Origin: Alphaproteobacteria bacterium HGW-Alphaproteobacteria-4
GTDB taxonomy: Bacteria > Pseudomonadota > Alphaproteobacteria > Rhodobacterales > Rhodobacteraceae
DNA: 64,000 nt
Assembly (NCBI GenBank): GCA_002842855.1
Contig: PHEE01000009.1
Location: forward strand, 141,198-205,197
Direction: 5' to 3'
In this document: piece after piece, positions 47,793-56,286 of the stretch
Layout: every line of letters begins with the position of its first letter
Position numbering within the stretch: position 1 is the stretch's first letter
Notes under the pieces: model-generated
What the model was told of the DNA's origin: nothing
What the model saw: only the letters and a program-made list of their open reading frames with translations
Database searches by the model: none
Program-made: the position numbers and the translations under genes

Positions 47793-49889
47793 TCACCCAC
47801 CCGCCACCGCCCGCAAAATCTGCGCGCGGGTCAGCGGCAGATCGCGGACCCTTGCGCCCAATGCGCGCGCCACCGCGTTGCCGATAGCCGCCGCCACCGG
47901 CCCCTGCGCGGCTTCACCCGCACCCAGTGGCGCAGCGCCGGGGGGCTCGATGAACCGGGTTTCGATTTCGGGCACTTCGGAAAACCGCAGGATCGGATAG
48001 CTGCCCCAGCCAAAAGCGGCGACGCGGTCATGTTCAACCGAAACCGCCTCTTTCAAGCTCCAGCTTGCGGCCTGAATCGCACCACCCTCAATCTGGCTGC
48101 GCGCGCCCTCGGGGTTGATCAGCAGCCCTGCATCGACCGCCAGCCAAAGCCGCGCAAGGCGCACTTCGGCCGCGACCGTCACCTGGGCCACGGCGGCCAG
48201 CCATGCGCCCTTGCCCTTGTAGCGCGCCACCGCCAGCCCCTTTGCCACCCCCTCGCCCGTGGCCTGCGCGCCCGCCCAACCGCTCATCTCTGCGGCTTCG
48301 GCCAGCACCCGGCGGCAGCGCGGGTCGCTCAGGTGCCGCAGGCGAAAATCTAGCGGGTCGGCCCCGGCAAGTTCCGCAAGCTCATCCATCGCGCTTTCGA
48401 TGGCAAAGACATTGAGATGCGCCCCAAGCGAGCGCAGCGACGAGGTTCTGATCCGGCTTCGGGTGTCAATCGCAACCCGCACCTCTTGCGCGAAATCATA
48501 GATCGCCCGCGCATTGCGCGAGGCGCCGCCCCCAGCCGCCTCCGGCAGGTCGGCAACCTCGCGCGGCAGATGCGCGCCATCCATCGCCTCGGCCGAGCTC
48601 AGGTTGGCGTAACCGCCCATGCCCGGCCGTTGCGCGTGCGGCGCGCTTGTAACGTGCATGGTCCAGGCCGCCACCCGCCCCGCAGCATCGACCCCCGCCG
48701 AAATCTCGGCCGACATTGCGGCCCCCAGCGGCCCGCGCGACAGCTCGTCTTCGCGCGACCAGAGCACCCGCACCGGGCGGCCCGGCAAGGCGCAGGCCAC
48801 GATTGCGGCATCAAGTGCGGCATCGTCGGCGCCGTTATGGCCATAGCAGCCCGCGCCATGCGCATGCACCACCCGCACCGCCGCCACATCAAGCCCAAGG
48901 CAGCGGGCGATCTGCGCCCGCAGCGCAAACACGCCCTGCGAATGGGTCCAGACCGTCAGCCGCCCGGCTTCATATTGCGCCAGCGCGCAGGAAGGGCCGA
49001 TCGAGGCGTGGGCGATATGCGCCCGCGCATAGCGCACGGCAATCGTGCTGGTGCAGGTGGCAGGGGCCGGTTCCGCGCCAATCGCTGCCACCATTCCCTC
49101 GGGCGCTTTCGCGGGCTGCCAGCGCCCCGGAACCTCTTGCCAGCGCACGAACCGGTCGGCCTCGGCATGGGCCGCGTGCACCGCGTATTCGTCATCGGAG
49201 ACGAGCGCCAGAAAATCGGCCTTGCTGAGCGCGCGCACGCCGGGGTGGCGGCGGGCCAGCCAGTCGCTATCGACCCGCTCCAGCCGGGCCAGGCGAAACG
49301 GCTGGCGGACCACGCGCACATGCGCCATGCCCGGCAGATCGACATCGTGGATGAAGCCGCCACCGATCCGCTTTTGCACCAGATCGGCACGCGGCACGCT
49401 TTGGCCGACCACCCGATAGGCGCTGGCCGGCCGCACGCCAGCGGCATCGGCAACCGGCTGGCCCCAATCCACATCGGCGGCGAGCCCCCAGAAATCGAGC
49501 CCGCTTGGCGCACCATCCAGCAGCACCGCACCATCATCGCACCCAAGCCGCGCCGCATCGACACCAAGTCGCGCCGCCGCCACCGCAATCAGCGCCGCGC
49601 GCGCCTGCGCCGCCGCCAGCCGCAGCGCCGCACCCGAAACCTCGACCGACTGGCTGCCTGCGGTGAAGCCCTCGTTTGGCGCGCGGTCGGTATCAACCTC
49701 GGCAAGCGTGACCCGCGCCAGCCGAACCTCCAGCGCTTCAGCGGCAATCTGCGCAAGCGCGGTGGTGATACCCTGCCCGAGTTCGACCTTGCCCGAGGCG
49801 ATGATGACCCGCCCCGGCTCGGCGAGCGAGATCCAGCGCCCGAGTGCGGGCGTATCGTCCAGACTTTTTGGCAGTGGCCCCCCGGTCAT
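47793..49889 (-). CDS. Molybdopterin-binding subunit of a xanthine-oxidase-family hydroxylase (IorB-like)
   Basis: 698 residues. Starts in overlap with the 2Fe-2S gene (ATGA) at MTGGPLPKSLDDTPALGRW. Family motifs include VELGQGITTALAQIAAEAL, the AGSQSVEVSGAALR stretch, KRIGGGFIHDVDLPGM, and the C-terminal GAGEAAQGPVAAAIGNAVA with the catalytic Glu. No FAD subunit is encoded here, as in two-subunit isoquinoline-1-oxidoreductase-type enzymes that pass electrons to a cytochrome. No Tat signal is visible at this start. Reaction type: hydroxylation of an N-heterocycle or aldehyde with water as oxygen donor; substrate unknown. Confidence 0.85.
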   Translation of the reverse strand: MTGGPLPKSLDDTPALGRWISLAEPGRVIIASGKVELGQGITTALAQIAAEALEVRLARVTLAEVDTDRAPNEGFTAGSQSVEVSGAALRLAAAQARAALIAVAAARLGVDAARLGCDDGAVLLDGAPSGLDFWGLAADVDWGQPVADAAGVRPASAYRVVGQSVPRADLVQKRIGGGFIHDVDLPGMAHVRVVRQPFRLARLERVDSDWLARRHPGVRALSKADFLALVSDDEYAVHAAHAEADRFVRWQEVPGRWQPAKAPEGMVAAIGAEPAPATCTSTIAVRYARAHIAHASIGPSCALAQYEAGRLTVWTHSQGVFALRAQIARCLGLDVAAVRVVHAHGAGCYGHNGADDAALDAAIVACALPGRPVRVLWSREDELSRGPLGAAMSAEISAGVDAAGRVAAWTMHVTSAPHAQRPGMGGYANLSSAEAMDGAHLPREVADLPEAAGGGASRNARAIYDFAQEVRVAIDTRSRIRTSSLRSLGAHLNVFAIESAMDELAELAGADPLDFRLRHLSDPRCRRVLAEAAEMSGWAGAQATGEGVAKGLAVARYKGKGAWLAAVAQVTVAAEVRLARLWLAVDAGLLINPEGARSQIEGGAIQAASWSLKEAVSVEHDRVAAFGWGSYPILRFSEVPEIETRFIEPPGAAPLGAGEAAQGPVAAAIGNAVARALGARVRDLPLTRAQILRAVAGG

Positions 49890-50365
49890 GGCGCCGTCTC
49901 GGCAAGGCTTGCCACCGCGCGTTCGACCGCGCGCAGAATGCCGCCATGCGCGCCGCAGCGGCACAGGTTCCCGTCAAGCGCCGCGATAATGCTGGCGCGG
50001 TCCGGGGTGGGGTTCGCCCGCAGCAGCACGAATGCCGCCATCAGGATGCCGGAAAGGCAATAGCCGCATTGCCCTGCGTGCTCTTGCGCAAACGCCGCCA
50101 GCAACGCGGCACCAATCGGGTGGTCGGGCAGGCCCTCGGCGGTGGTCAACCGCGCCCCCGCCAGCGCCGAAAGCGGCGTAGTGCAGGCGAAGCGCGCGCG
50201 CCCGTCGATCTCGACAACGCAGGCGCCGCATTCTTCGTTGCCGCAACCAAACCGCGCGGCCTTCAGGCCCAGCCGGTTGCGCAGCACGAACAGCAGCGGG
50301 GTGTCGCTGTCCGCATCCGGCGACACCGCGAGCCCGTTGAGGTGAAAGGACACGGAGGTAGTCAC
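49886..50365 (-). CDS. 2Fe-2S subunit of the molybdenum hydroxylase (IorA-like)
   Basis: 159 residues from GTG 50365 (GAGG 6 bases upstream); GTG 50377, overlapping the preceding stop, is the alternative. Two [2Fe-2S] sets are complete: Cys41, 46, 49 and 61 (GCGNEECGACVV ... ACTTP) and Cys100, 103, 135 and 137 (QCGYCLSGI ... LCRCGAHGG). It relays electrons from the Mo site to an outside acceptor. The first set reads C-x4-C-x2-C as in the family. Confidence 0.9.
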   Translation of the reverse strand: MTTSVSFHLNGLAVSPDADSDTPLLFVLRNRLGLKAARFGCGNEECGACVVEIDGRARFACTTPLSALAGARLTTAEGLPDHPIGAALLAAFAQEHAGQCGYCLSGILMAAFVLLRANPTPDRASIIAALDGNLCRCGAHGGILRAVERAVASLAETAP

Positions 50366-50373
50366 GGCGTGCC

Positions 50374-51618
50374 TCACGCCTCGGGGCCGGCGTATTTGCC
50401 GGCGGTTTCGGGGAACATCGCCTTGATGATCTTCATGTGGCTGATATCGACCGTGGCATCCATGTGCAGAAAGATCGCGGCATCGCGGAACAGTTTTTCA
50501 ACACCGAATTCCAGCATCGCACCGTGGCCGCCGTGCAGTTCCAGCGCATGGGTTGCCACCTTCATGATCTCTTCCGAGGCATAGACCTTGGCCATGTTGC
50601 ACAGAATCTCGGAATCCGGGTGGCCATCATCCACCGCCTTCGCGGCGCGCTCGACCAGCGCGCGCACCGCCTCGATCCGGCAGGCCATGTCGGCAAGCCG
50701 AACGGCGACCGCTTGATGCTTGATCAGTATGCGGCCGCCCTGCACATGGCTTTGCACAAAATCGGCGGTGCGTTCAAAACAGGCAACGCCGACGCCAAGG
50801 TTCTTGGCCGCCTGAATGATCTTGCCCGCCCGGAAATACTGCCCGGCACTTTTCAGCGCCAGATCCTTCACCAGCAGATGGTCGGCAGGCACCCGGCAAT
50901 CTTCAAACACCAGCTCGCCGTTGTTCATGAAGCGGCAGCCCATGGTCTCATTGCACTTGGCAACCGTAAAGCCGGGGGTGCCACGCGGCACCAGAAAACT
51001 CGACGTGCCCTGCAACATGCCCTTGGAACGGTCGGTGTTGGCATAGACGACATAAAGCGCGGCGTCGTAGCCGTTGGAGATATACTGCTTGCGCCCGTTG
51101 ATCACCCAATCGTCGCCATCACGCACCGCGCGGGTCTGCATGCCCGCCTCGGGCGCATTGTAGGGCAGCCAGCGGTCCGAGGCGCCGCGCGGTTCGGTCA
51201 GGCAATGCGCCAGCAAGAACTGGGGGTCGGCCAACAGGCGCGGGAACCAGTGCTGTTGCAGATGTTGCGGCGCCACCTCGCGCAGCAGGATTGAAACCTT
51301 CCAGTTCTGCACCAGCTTGTCGGCCAGCCCGGAATCGCCGCGCGCGATTTCTTCGGCGATCAGCGCAAAGCTGCGCACCTCGCTGCCCGGCTCCAGATCA
51401 AAGCCGCCGAAGGCCTCGGGCACGCCCAGGGTGCGCACGCCGATTGCCTCGGCGCCTTCCAGTATGGCAGGCGGCAACCGCTCGCCCGGCGCCATGTCCC
51501 ATTCCTTTTGCCAGCTTGAACGGATGAACGGCGTGACGACGTCGTTCACGAACGCCCGGCAGCTATCGCGCATCAGGCGCTGTTCCTGCGACAGGCCTCC
51601 ATCATCGGCGTGTATCAC
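50374..51618 (-). CDS. Acyl-CoA dehydrogenase-like flavoprotein with Asp in place of the catalytic Glu
   Basis: 414 residues from GTG 51618 (AAGGGG 6 bases upstream). Landmarks are AHCLTEPRGASD and DDWVINGRKQYISNGYDAAL (the FAD-binding middle domain) and KVYASEEIMKVATHALELHGGHG (in part). The C-terminal catalytic stretch normally read as IYEGTNEI is HMDATVDI here, so position 387 is Asp and the base may be weaker, or the reaction different. Substrate unknown. First gene of the four-gene operon, with a LacI-type operator 90 bp upstream. Confidence 0.85.
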   Translation of the reverse strand: MIHADDGGLSQEQRLMRDSCRAFVNDVVTPFIRSSWQKEWDMAPGERLPPAILEGAEAIGVRTLGVPEAFGGFDLEPGSEVRSFALIAEEIARGDSGLADKLVQNWKVSILLREVAPQHLQQHWFPRLLADPQFLLAHCLTEPRGASDRWLPYNAPEAGMQTRAVRDGDDWVINGRKQYISNGYDAALYVVYANTDRSKGMLQGTSSFLVPRGTPGFTVAKCNETMGCRFMNNGELVFEDCRVPADHLLVKDLALKSAGQYFRAGKIIQAAKNLGVGVACFERTADFVQSHVQGGRILIKHQAVAVRLADMACRIEAVRALVERAAKAVDDGHPDSEILCNMAKVYASEEIMKVATHALELHGGHGAMLEFGVEKLFRDAAIFLHMDATVDISHMKIIKAMFPETAGKYAGPEA

Positions 51619-51707
51619 GTCATGCCCCTTCGTTCGCGCTGGCGGTTGGCCCAGGTTCCGGCTCTGGCACGCGGCGTCAGGTGCAGATTCCGGCATCAGG
51701 GCGCAAA

Positions 51708-51719
51708 GCAATCGTTTGC
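51708..51719. promoter_or_regulatory. LacI-type operator site 8
   Basis: GCAATCGTTTGC, 90 bp upstream of the acyl-CoA dehydrogenase-like gene. The 393-bp gap 51619-52011 contains this site, promoter-range sequence for both divergent genes and no gene that I can support. Confidence 0.78.
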
Positions 51720-52011
51720 ACGATAGCGCGCACGCAGGGGCGCCACAACTGATTTGTGCGGGCGCTGGTGGCATGCTGCCCGATCCGGCGCATGCCGTGG
51801 GGCCCGGACCGCCAGACGAAAGGGCCGCACCGGCAACAGAAGGGTTTGCGGTCTACCGGCAGCCCGTTATGATCGAACCCGCCGCTTTCATGCCCGGGTG
51901 CAACCGTGACGCCACGGCTGCGTCCGTTGCCCCAGGCACAGGGCGCCCAGTCTTCCGAAAGACGAACGCAAGCCGCTGCCCGCGCGTATCAGACAAGGAT
52001 CTCGGTTTCAT

Positions 52012-53205
52012 ATGAACGATCACGCCAATCTTCCCAAGACCCCTGACAGCGAAACCAGCGGTGGCGCAACAATCGACGCCGCCAGAATCCAGTCTGCCGC
52101 GCTGGTCCTCATTGCCTTTGCAGTGGCGCTGTTCTTGCTGGTGCAGGCGCGGTTCCTGCTGATTTCTCTGGCAACGGCAATTGTTCTGTTCAGCCTGACC
52201 AGCAATGCGATCAACTTCATCGCGCGCCAGAAGATCGGCAAGCTTTGGGTGCCGAACTGGCTGGCCAGTACCGCCGCCGTCACCGTCATCGCGGCGGTTC
52301 TGCTTACCATCACCTCGATCCTGCTTGCGCAGGTCAACTCGGTTCTGCTGACCACACTCAGCTACGCCGAACGCGCACCTGCGGCGATTGCGGCGCTGTT
52401 TGCGTGGCTGGGCGATGACGCGCAGACGGCGGTGTTCAATTCGGTCCGTTCGATCGATTTGTCGGGTTACCTGCGCACCATCGCCGGGCAGGCAAGCGTG
52501 CTGATGCAGGCGGCGGTGCTGGTGATCCTGTTCGTGGGCTTTCTGTTTGCCGAGCGGGTCTGGTTCTCGATCAAGCTGGTCAATCTCGTCGGCGGTCACG
52601 AACAGGCTGCGCGCGTGGAAGAGATTGTGGAAATCATCATCAACAAGGTGAACCACTATCTGCTGGTCAAGACACTGGTCAGCCTTGTGACGGGCATCAT
52701 GGTCTGGGGCGTGGCCGAGCTGTTCGGGCTCGACCTTGCGGTGGCGCTGGGAATACTGACGTTTGTGCTGAACTTCATCCCCAGTGTCGGTTCGATCATC
52801 GCAACCGGGCTGGTCACACTTGTCGCCTATGTGCAGATGGGTGCGACCCCCGCGACGTTGCTTGTTTTTCTGCTGATCACCGTGATCCAGTTCATCAATG
52901 GCAACATCATCGACCCGATGCTGATGGGCCGAACCCTGCGGATGTCATCGTTCGGCATCATCCTTAGCCTTGCATTCTGGAGCGCGGTCTGGGGCATTCC
53001 GGGCATGTTCCTGTCGGTGCCGATCATGGTGGCGCTGATGATCATATGTTCGCAAGTGCCCGAGTTGCGCCCGCTGGCAATTCTGCTTTCGCGCGAGGGC
53101 CTGCCCGAGCCCGAGCACCAACCAAAGTCTGCCCAAAGCGACCAGAAATCAGGCGCGGCCCTTCGGTCCGCGCCTGATGATCCGCACAGCGACAGCGACC
53201 TGTGA
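52012..53205 (+). CDS. AI-2E/PerM family inner-membrane permease
   Basis: 397 residues, about eight hydrophobic segments with a central cytoplasmic-type stretch, matching the AI-2E (YdiK/PerM) family. Conserved end region: FVLNFIPSVGSIIATGLVTLVAYVQMG (in part) and INGNIIDPMLMGRTLRMSSFGIILSLAFW (in part). Members are proposed solute or signal exporters; the substrate is not known here. AAGGAT precedes ATG 52012. It is divergent from the regulon operon with operator site 8 between them, but membership in the regulon is not implied. Confidence 0.88.
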   Translation: MNDHANLPKTPDSETSGGATIDAARIQSAALVLIAFAVALFLLVQARFLLISLATAIVLFSLTSNAINFIARQKIGKLWVPNWLASTAAVTVIAAVLLTITSILLAQVNSVLLTTLSYAERAPAAIAALFAWLGDDAQTAVFNSVRSIDLSGYLRTIAGQASVLMQAAVLVILFVGFLFAERVWFSIKLVNLVGGHEQAARVEEIVEIIINKVNHYLLVKTLVSLVTGIMVWGVAELFGLDLAVALGILTFVLNFIPSVGSIIATGLVTLVAYVQMGATPATLLVFLLITVIQFINGNIIDPMLMGRTLRMSSFGIILSLAFWSAVWGIPGMFLSVPIMVALMIICSQVPELRPLAILLSREGLPEPEHQPKSAQSDQKSGAALRSAPDDPHSDSDL

Positions 53206-53380
53206 TGCTCTGCGCTCCGGTGGTAAACCGGCCCCCGGCCCGCGTCAGCCTCGGGCCCGGTCCGAAGCGGTGCAGCGTCCTTCCAGTGGCGGCAAGGCAC
53301 GCACCACGGGAACATCCCCGAGTCTTGCCAATTTCTTAACGAACACATGGTAGTCACCTTAAAAACAATGCTTTAGAGCC

Positions 53381-53395
53381 TATAACACGCGTGTT
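53381..53395. repeat. Second copy of the TATAACACGCGTGTT palindrome
   Basis: It is identical over 15 bases to 29119-29133. It lies in the 284-bp gap (53206-53489) before argC, which holds no gene that I can support. It may be an argC regulatory site, a nucleoid-protein site or a small dispersed repeat. Confidence 0.6.
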
Positions 53396-53489
53396 GCGGC
53401 CCCCCTGCGGCGCCACGACACCCCAACATCGCCCTTGCATCCCGGCCCCCCTTCCGGCATCCCATACCCGACCAATCCGGGGGCCCGCC

Positions 53490-54518
53490 ATGATCCACAC
53501 TATCGCCATTCTCGGTGCCTCCGGCTACACCGGGGCCGAGCTTGTCCGCCTGATCGCCACCCACCCCGCGATGCGGATCACCGCCCTTTCCGGCGACCGT
53601 AAGGCCGGGCTTTCGATGGGCGAGGTGTTCCCCCACCTGCGCCACCTTCCCCTGCCGCCGCTGCAAAAGATCGAAGAGATCGACTTCTCCGGCATCGACC
53701 TCGCTTTTTGCGCGCTCCCCCATGCCACATCTCAGGCCGTGATCTCAGCGCTGCCCCGCACCCTCAAGATCGTCGACCTGTCCGCCGACTTCCGCCTGCG
53801 CGACCCCGCCGACTATGAAAAGTGGTACGGCAAGCCCCACGCCGCCCCCGATCTCCAGCACGAGGCCGTCTACGGCCTTACCGAGTTCTACCGCGCCGAA
53901 ATCCGCGCAGCCCGCCTCGTCGCCGGCACCGGCTGCAACGCTGCCGCCGGCCAGTTCGCGCTCCGCCCGCTGATTTCGGCGGGCGTGATCGACCTTGACG
54001 AGATTGTGATCGACCTCAAGGCGGGTGTCTCGGGGGCGGGCCGCAGCCTGAAGGAAACCCTGCTGCACGCCGAGCTTTCGGGCGGCACCATGCCCTACTC
54101 GGCCGGCGGCACGCACCGCCACCTTGGCGAGTTTGATCAGGAATTCAGCCTGTTGGCGGGCCGCCCGGTGCGCGTCCAGTTCACGCCGCACCTGATGCCC
54201 TTCAACCGCGGCATCCTCGCCACCGTCTACGTGCGCGGCAACCCGGCTGAAATTCACGCAACCCTCGCCGCCGCCTACGCCGCCGAGCCGTTTCTTGAGG
54301 TGCTGCCTTTTGGCGCACTCCCCTCGACACGCTCGGTCGGAGGCTCCAATTATGCGCATGTCGGTGTGATCGGCGACCGCCTTCCCGGCCGCGCGGTGGT
54401 GATGGTCGCGCTCGATAACCTGAACAAGGGGTCGTCCGGTCAGGCGATCCAGAACGCCAACCTGATGCTTGGCATCGAAGAAACCGCAGGGCTGACGCTG
54501 GCCCCCGTGTTCCCGTAA
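53490..54518 (+). CDS. argC: N-acetyl-gamma-glutamyl-phosphate reductase ArgC
   Basis: 342 residues. The Rossmann motif is [16 protein letters not shown], and the catalytic Cys is in [15 protein letters not shown], with SADFRLRD and GGTHRHLGE as further hallmarks. It reduces N-acetylglutamyl phosphate to the semialdehyde in arginine synthesis. ATG 53490 gives the family N-terminus (MIHTIAILG). ccmE begins 9 bp downstream. Confidence 0.95.
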   Translation: MIHTIAILGASGYTGAELVRLIATHPAMRITALSGDRKAGLSMGEVFPHLRHLPLPPLQKIEEIDFSGIDLAFCALPHATSQAVISALPRTLKIVDLSADFRLRDPADYEKWYGKPHAAPDLQHEAVYGLTEFYRAEIRAARLVAGTGCNAAAGQFALRPLISAGVIDLDEIVIDLKAGVSGAGRSLKETLLHAELSGGTMPYSAGGTHRHLGEFDQEFSLLAGRPVRVQFTPHLMPFNRGILATVYVRGNPAEIHATLAAAYAAEPFLEVLPFGALPSTRSVGGSNYAHVGVIGDRLPGRAVVMVALDNLNKGSSGQAIQNANLMLGIEETAGLTLAPVFP

Positions 54519-54527
54519 GGAGCGACG

Positions 54528-54971
54528 ATGAAAAGCCTCAAAAAGAAACGCCGCGTGCAGGTTCTGCTGGTGACGGCCTTTGCGCTGCTGCTGTCGACCG
54601 GCCTCATCGGCTATGCGATGCGCGACGGTATCAACTTTTTCCGCTCGCCCAGTCAGGTGTTGTCCGAGCCGCCGAAGCCGGGCGAAACCTTCCGTATCGG
54701 CGGGCTGGTCGAGGTTGGCACACTGGTGCGCGGCGACTCGACCACCGTGACCTTCAGCGTGACCGATGGCGGCGCCACGGTTCCGGTGCGCTTTACCGGG
54801 GTGCTGCCCGACCTTTTCAACGAGGGTCAGGGCATGATCGGCACCGGCAAGATGGAGGGCGATGTGTTCATCGCCAGTGAAATCCTTGCCAAACACGATG
54901 AAAGCTACATGCCCAAAGAGGTGATCGACGCGCTGAAGGAACAGGGCGTCTATCAGGCACCCGGCAGCTGA
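54528..54971 (+). CDS. ccmE: Cytochrome c maturation haem chaperone CcmE
   Basis: 147 residues. An N-terminal membrane anchor (about 10-28) precedes an OB-fold; the haem-binding His is in the AKHDESYMP motif near residue 125. It carries haem in the periplasm from the CcmABCD complex to the CcmF/CcmH ligase. ccmF and ccmH follow, separated by the endolysin and holin genes. Confidence 0.94.
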   Translation: MKSLKKKRRVQVLLVTAFALLLSTGLIGYAMRDGINFFRSPSQVLSEPPKPGETFRIGGLVEVGTLVRGDSTTVTFSVTDGGATVPVRFTGVLPDLFNEGQGMIGTGKMEGDVFIASEILAKHDESYMPKEVIDALKEQGVYQAPGS

Positions 54972-55037
54972 ACGCTGGCCTAAGCGCGCGTTAAGGCAAT
55001 CTGGCGACCCTTCCCCTACCCAAAGGGGAGTCTGCAC

Positions 55038-55652
55038 GTGAAAACCATTGCCGAAATTGCCCGTGAAATCGTCGCCCGCGAGGGTGGCTTTACCAATGAC
55101 CCCGACGATCCCGGCGGCGCCACCAACCACGGCGTGACCATCGGCACGCTGCGGCGGCTGGGGCTTGACCTGACCGGAGACGGGCAGGTGAGCACCGCCG
55201 ATGTGCGTGCCGTGACCCCGGAGCAGGCTGAAGAAATCTTCATCAGGCACTATTTCGAGGCGGCCAATATTTCGGCGTTGCCTGTGCCGCTTCAACCCAC
55301 GGTGTTCGACATGTATGTGAACGCCGGCGCTGGCGCGATCCGCATATTGCAACGGCTTTTGAACGAAATGGGGCAGGATGTGGCGGTTGATGGCGTGCTC
55401 GGGCCGCAAACCGCGAAAGCTGTGCAGGCAGCCTATGCCGCGGCACCGGACCATTTCGTAGATGCCTACGGTATTGCCCGGCGCAACTTCTATTATTCTA
55501 TCGGCGATGCCCGCCCCGCCAGTCGCAAATACGCGCGCCGCCAAAGCGACGGCGGCAAGGGTGGTTGGATCAAGCGGGCGGAAGAATTCATCACGCCCCG
55601 ATTCTGGCTGACCGATGCCCAGCACCGCGACCGGGTGGCAGCATGGGGCTGA
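55038..55652 (+). CDS. Endolysin, glycoside hydrolase family 108, GTA-type
   Basis: 204 residues from GTG 55038 (GGGGAG upstream). The GH108 motif EGGFTNDPDDPGGATNHGVT carries the catalytic Glu, and a peptidoglycan-binding domain follows (DGVLGPQTAKAVQAA near residue 120). In Rhodobacter a GH108 endolysin and an adjacent holin, outside the main gene transfer agent cluster, lyse cells to release GTA particles. This gene sits in the middle of a ccm gene group and overlaps the holin start by 10 bp. Confidence 0.87.
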   Translation: MKTIAEIAREIVAREGGFTNDPDDPGGATNHGVTIGTLRRLGLDLTGDGQVSTADVRAVTPEQAEEIFIRHYFEAANISALPVPLQPTVFDMYVNAGAGAIRILQRLLNEMGQDVAVDGVLGPQTAKAVQAAYAAAPDHFVDAYGIARRNFYYSIGDARPASRKYARRQSDGGKGGWIKRAEEFITPRFWLTDAQHRDRVAAWG

Positions 55653-56116
55653 TTGACCGCGTCATCGGCGGCTCGGCCGCAGCCACTGCCCTTGGCAACG
55701 CCGCCGTTGGCGTCGCCGAAGTGTTCACCGCGAACGCGACCAAACAGATGGAGGCATCACAGGCCGCCTACATCGCGGCGCTGGATGAGCACGGGGCCGA
55801 GTTTCAGTTTGTGCGCCCCGGCTTATTCGACCGTTTCGTGAACGGTCTCAACCGGATGCCCCGGCCAATGCTGGCGCTCGGCACGCTGTCGCTTTTCGTC
55901 TATGCGATGGTTGACCCCACCGGCTTTGCTGCGCGCATGGTGGGCCTTGGCTATGTGCCCGAACCGCTCTGGTGGCTTCTTGGCGCGATCGTCAGCTTCT
56001 ACTTCGGCGCCCGCGAAGCCTATTACTTCCGGACCCGACCCACCGCCCCGCCCGCGCCCGCCCTGCGCGATGAAAACCTCGCACTCAGCGAATGGCGGCA
56101 GACCGGCACCCAGTGA
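55643..56116 (+). CDS. Holin family protein (3-TM holin type), partner of the endolysin
   Basis: 157 residues. Two clear hydrophobic segments (about 75-92 and 111-129: MLALGTLSLFVYAMVD and PLWWLLGAIVSFYFGAREA) and a soluble N-terminal stretch with GNAAVGVAEVFTAN. ATG 55643 overlaps the endolysin stop. It would form membrane lesions to let the endolysin reach the wall. A strong terminator follows at 56172. Confidence 0.8.
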   Translation: MGLIDRVIGGSAAATALGNAAVGVAEVFTANATKQMEASQAAYIAALDEHGAEFQFVRPGLFDRFVNGLNRMPRPMLALGTLSLFVYAMVDPTGFAARMVGLGYVPEPLWWLLGAIVSFYFGAREAYYFRTRPTAPPAPALRDENLALSEWRQTGTQ

Positions 56117-56171
56117 CCTCGTTTCTTCTTTGCAAAAGCCCTCTGGGGTGAACGGCGCGGGCACCGCGCAA

Positions 56172-56200
56172 GAGGGGGGCAAAAAGCCCCCCTTTTTCTT
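56172..56200 (+). terminator. Rho-independent terminator after the holin gene
   Basis: Stem GGGGGGC / GCCCCCC with loop AAAAA and TTTTTCTT following. It separates the lysis pair from ccmF, which therefore needs its own promoter or read-through from ccmE. Confidence 0.88.
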
Positions 56201-56286
56201 CACCTCGGCGTCATTACGCACCTTGCCCATTGGCCTTGCGCCCGCATCGCCCTATGATCGCGCTTCGCGCCCCAGGGGAGAGACCG

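Noticed and set aside
46688..51618. Calling the operon a nicotine degradation cluster
   Set aside because: Amine oxidase, FAD subunit of the dehydrogenase and 2,6-dihydroxypyridine hydroxylase are all absent, and the hydrolase lacks its nucleophile.
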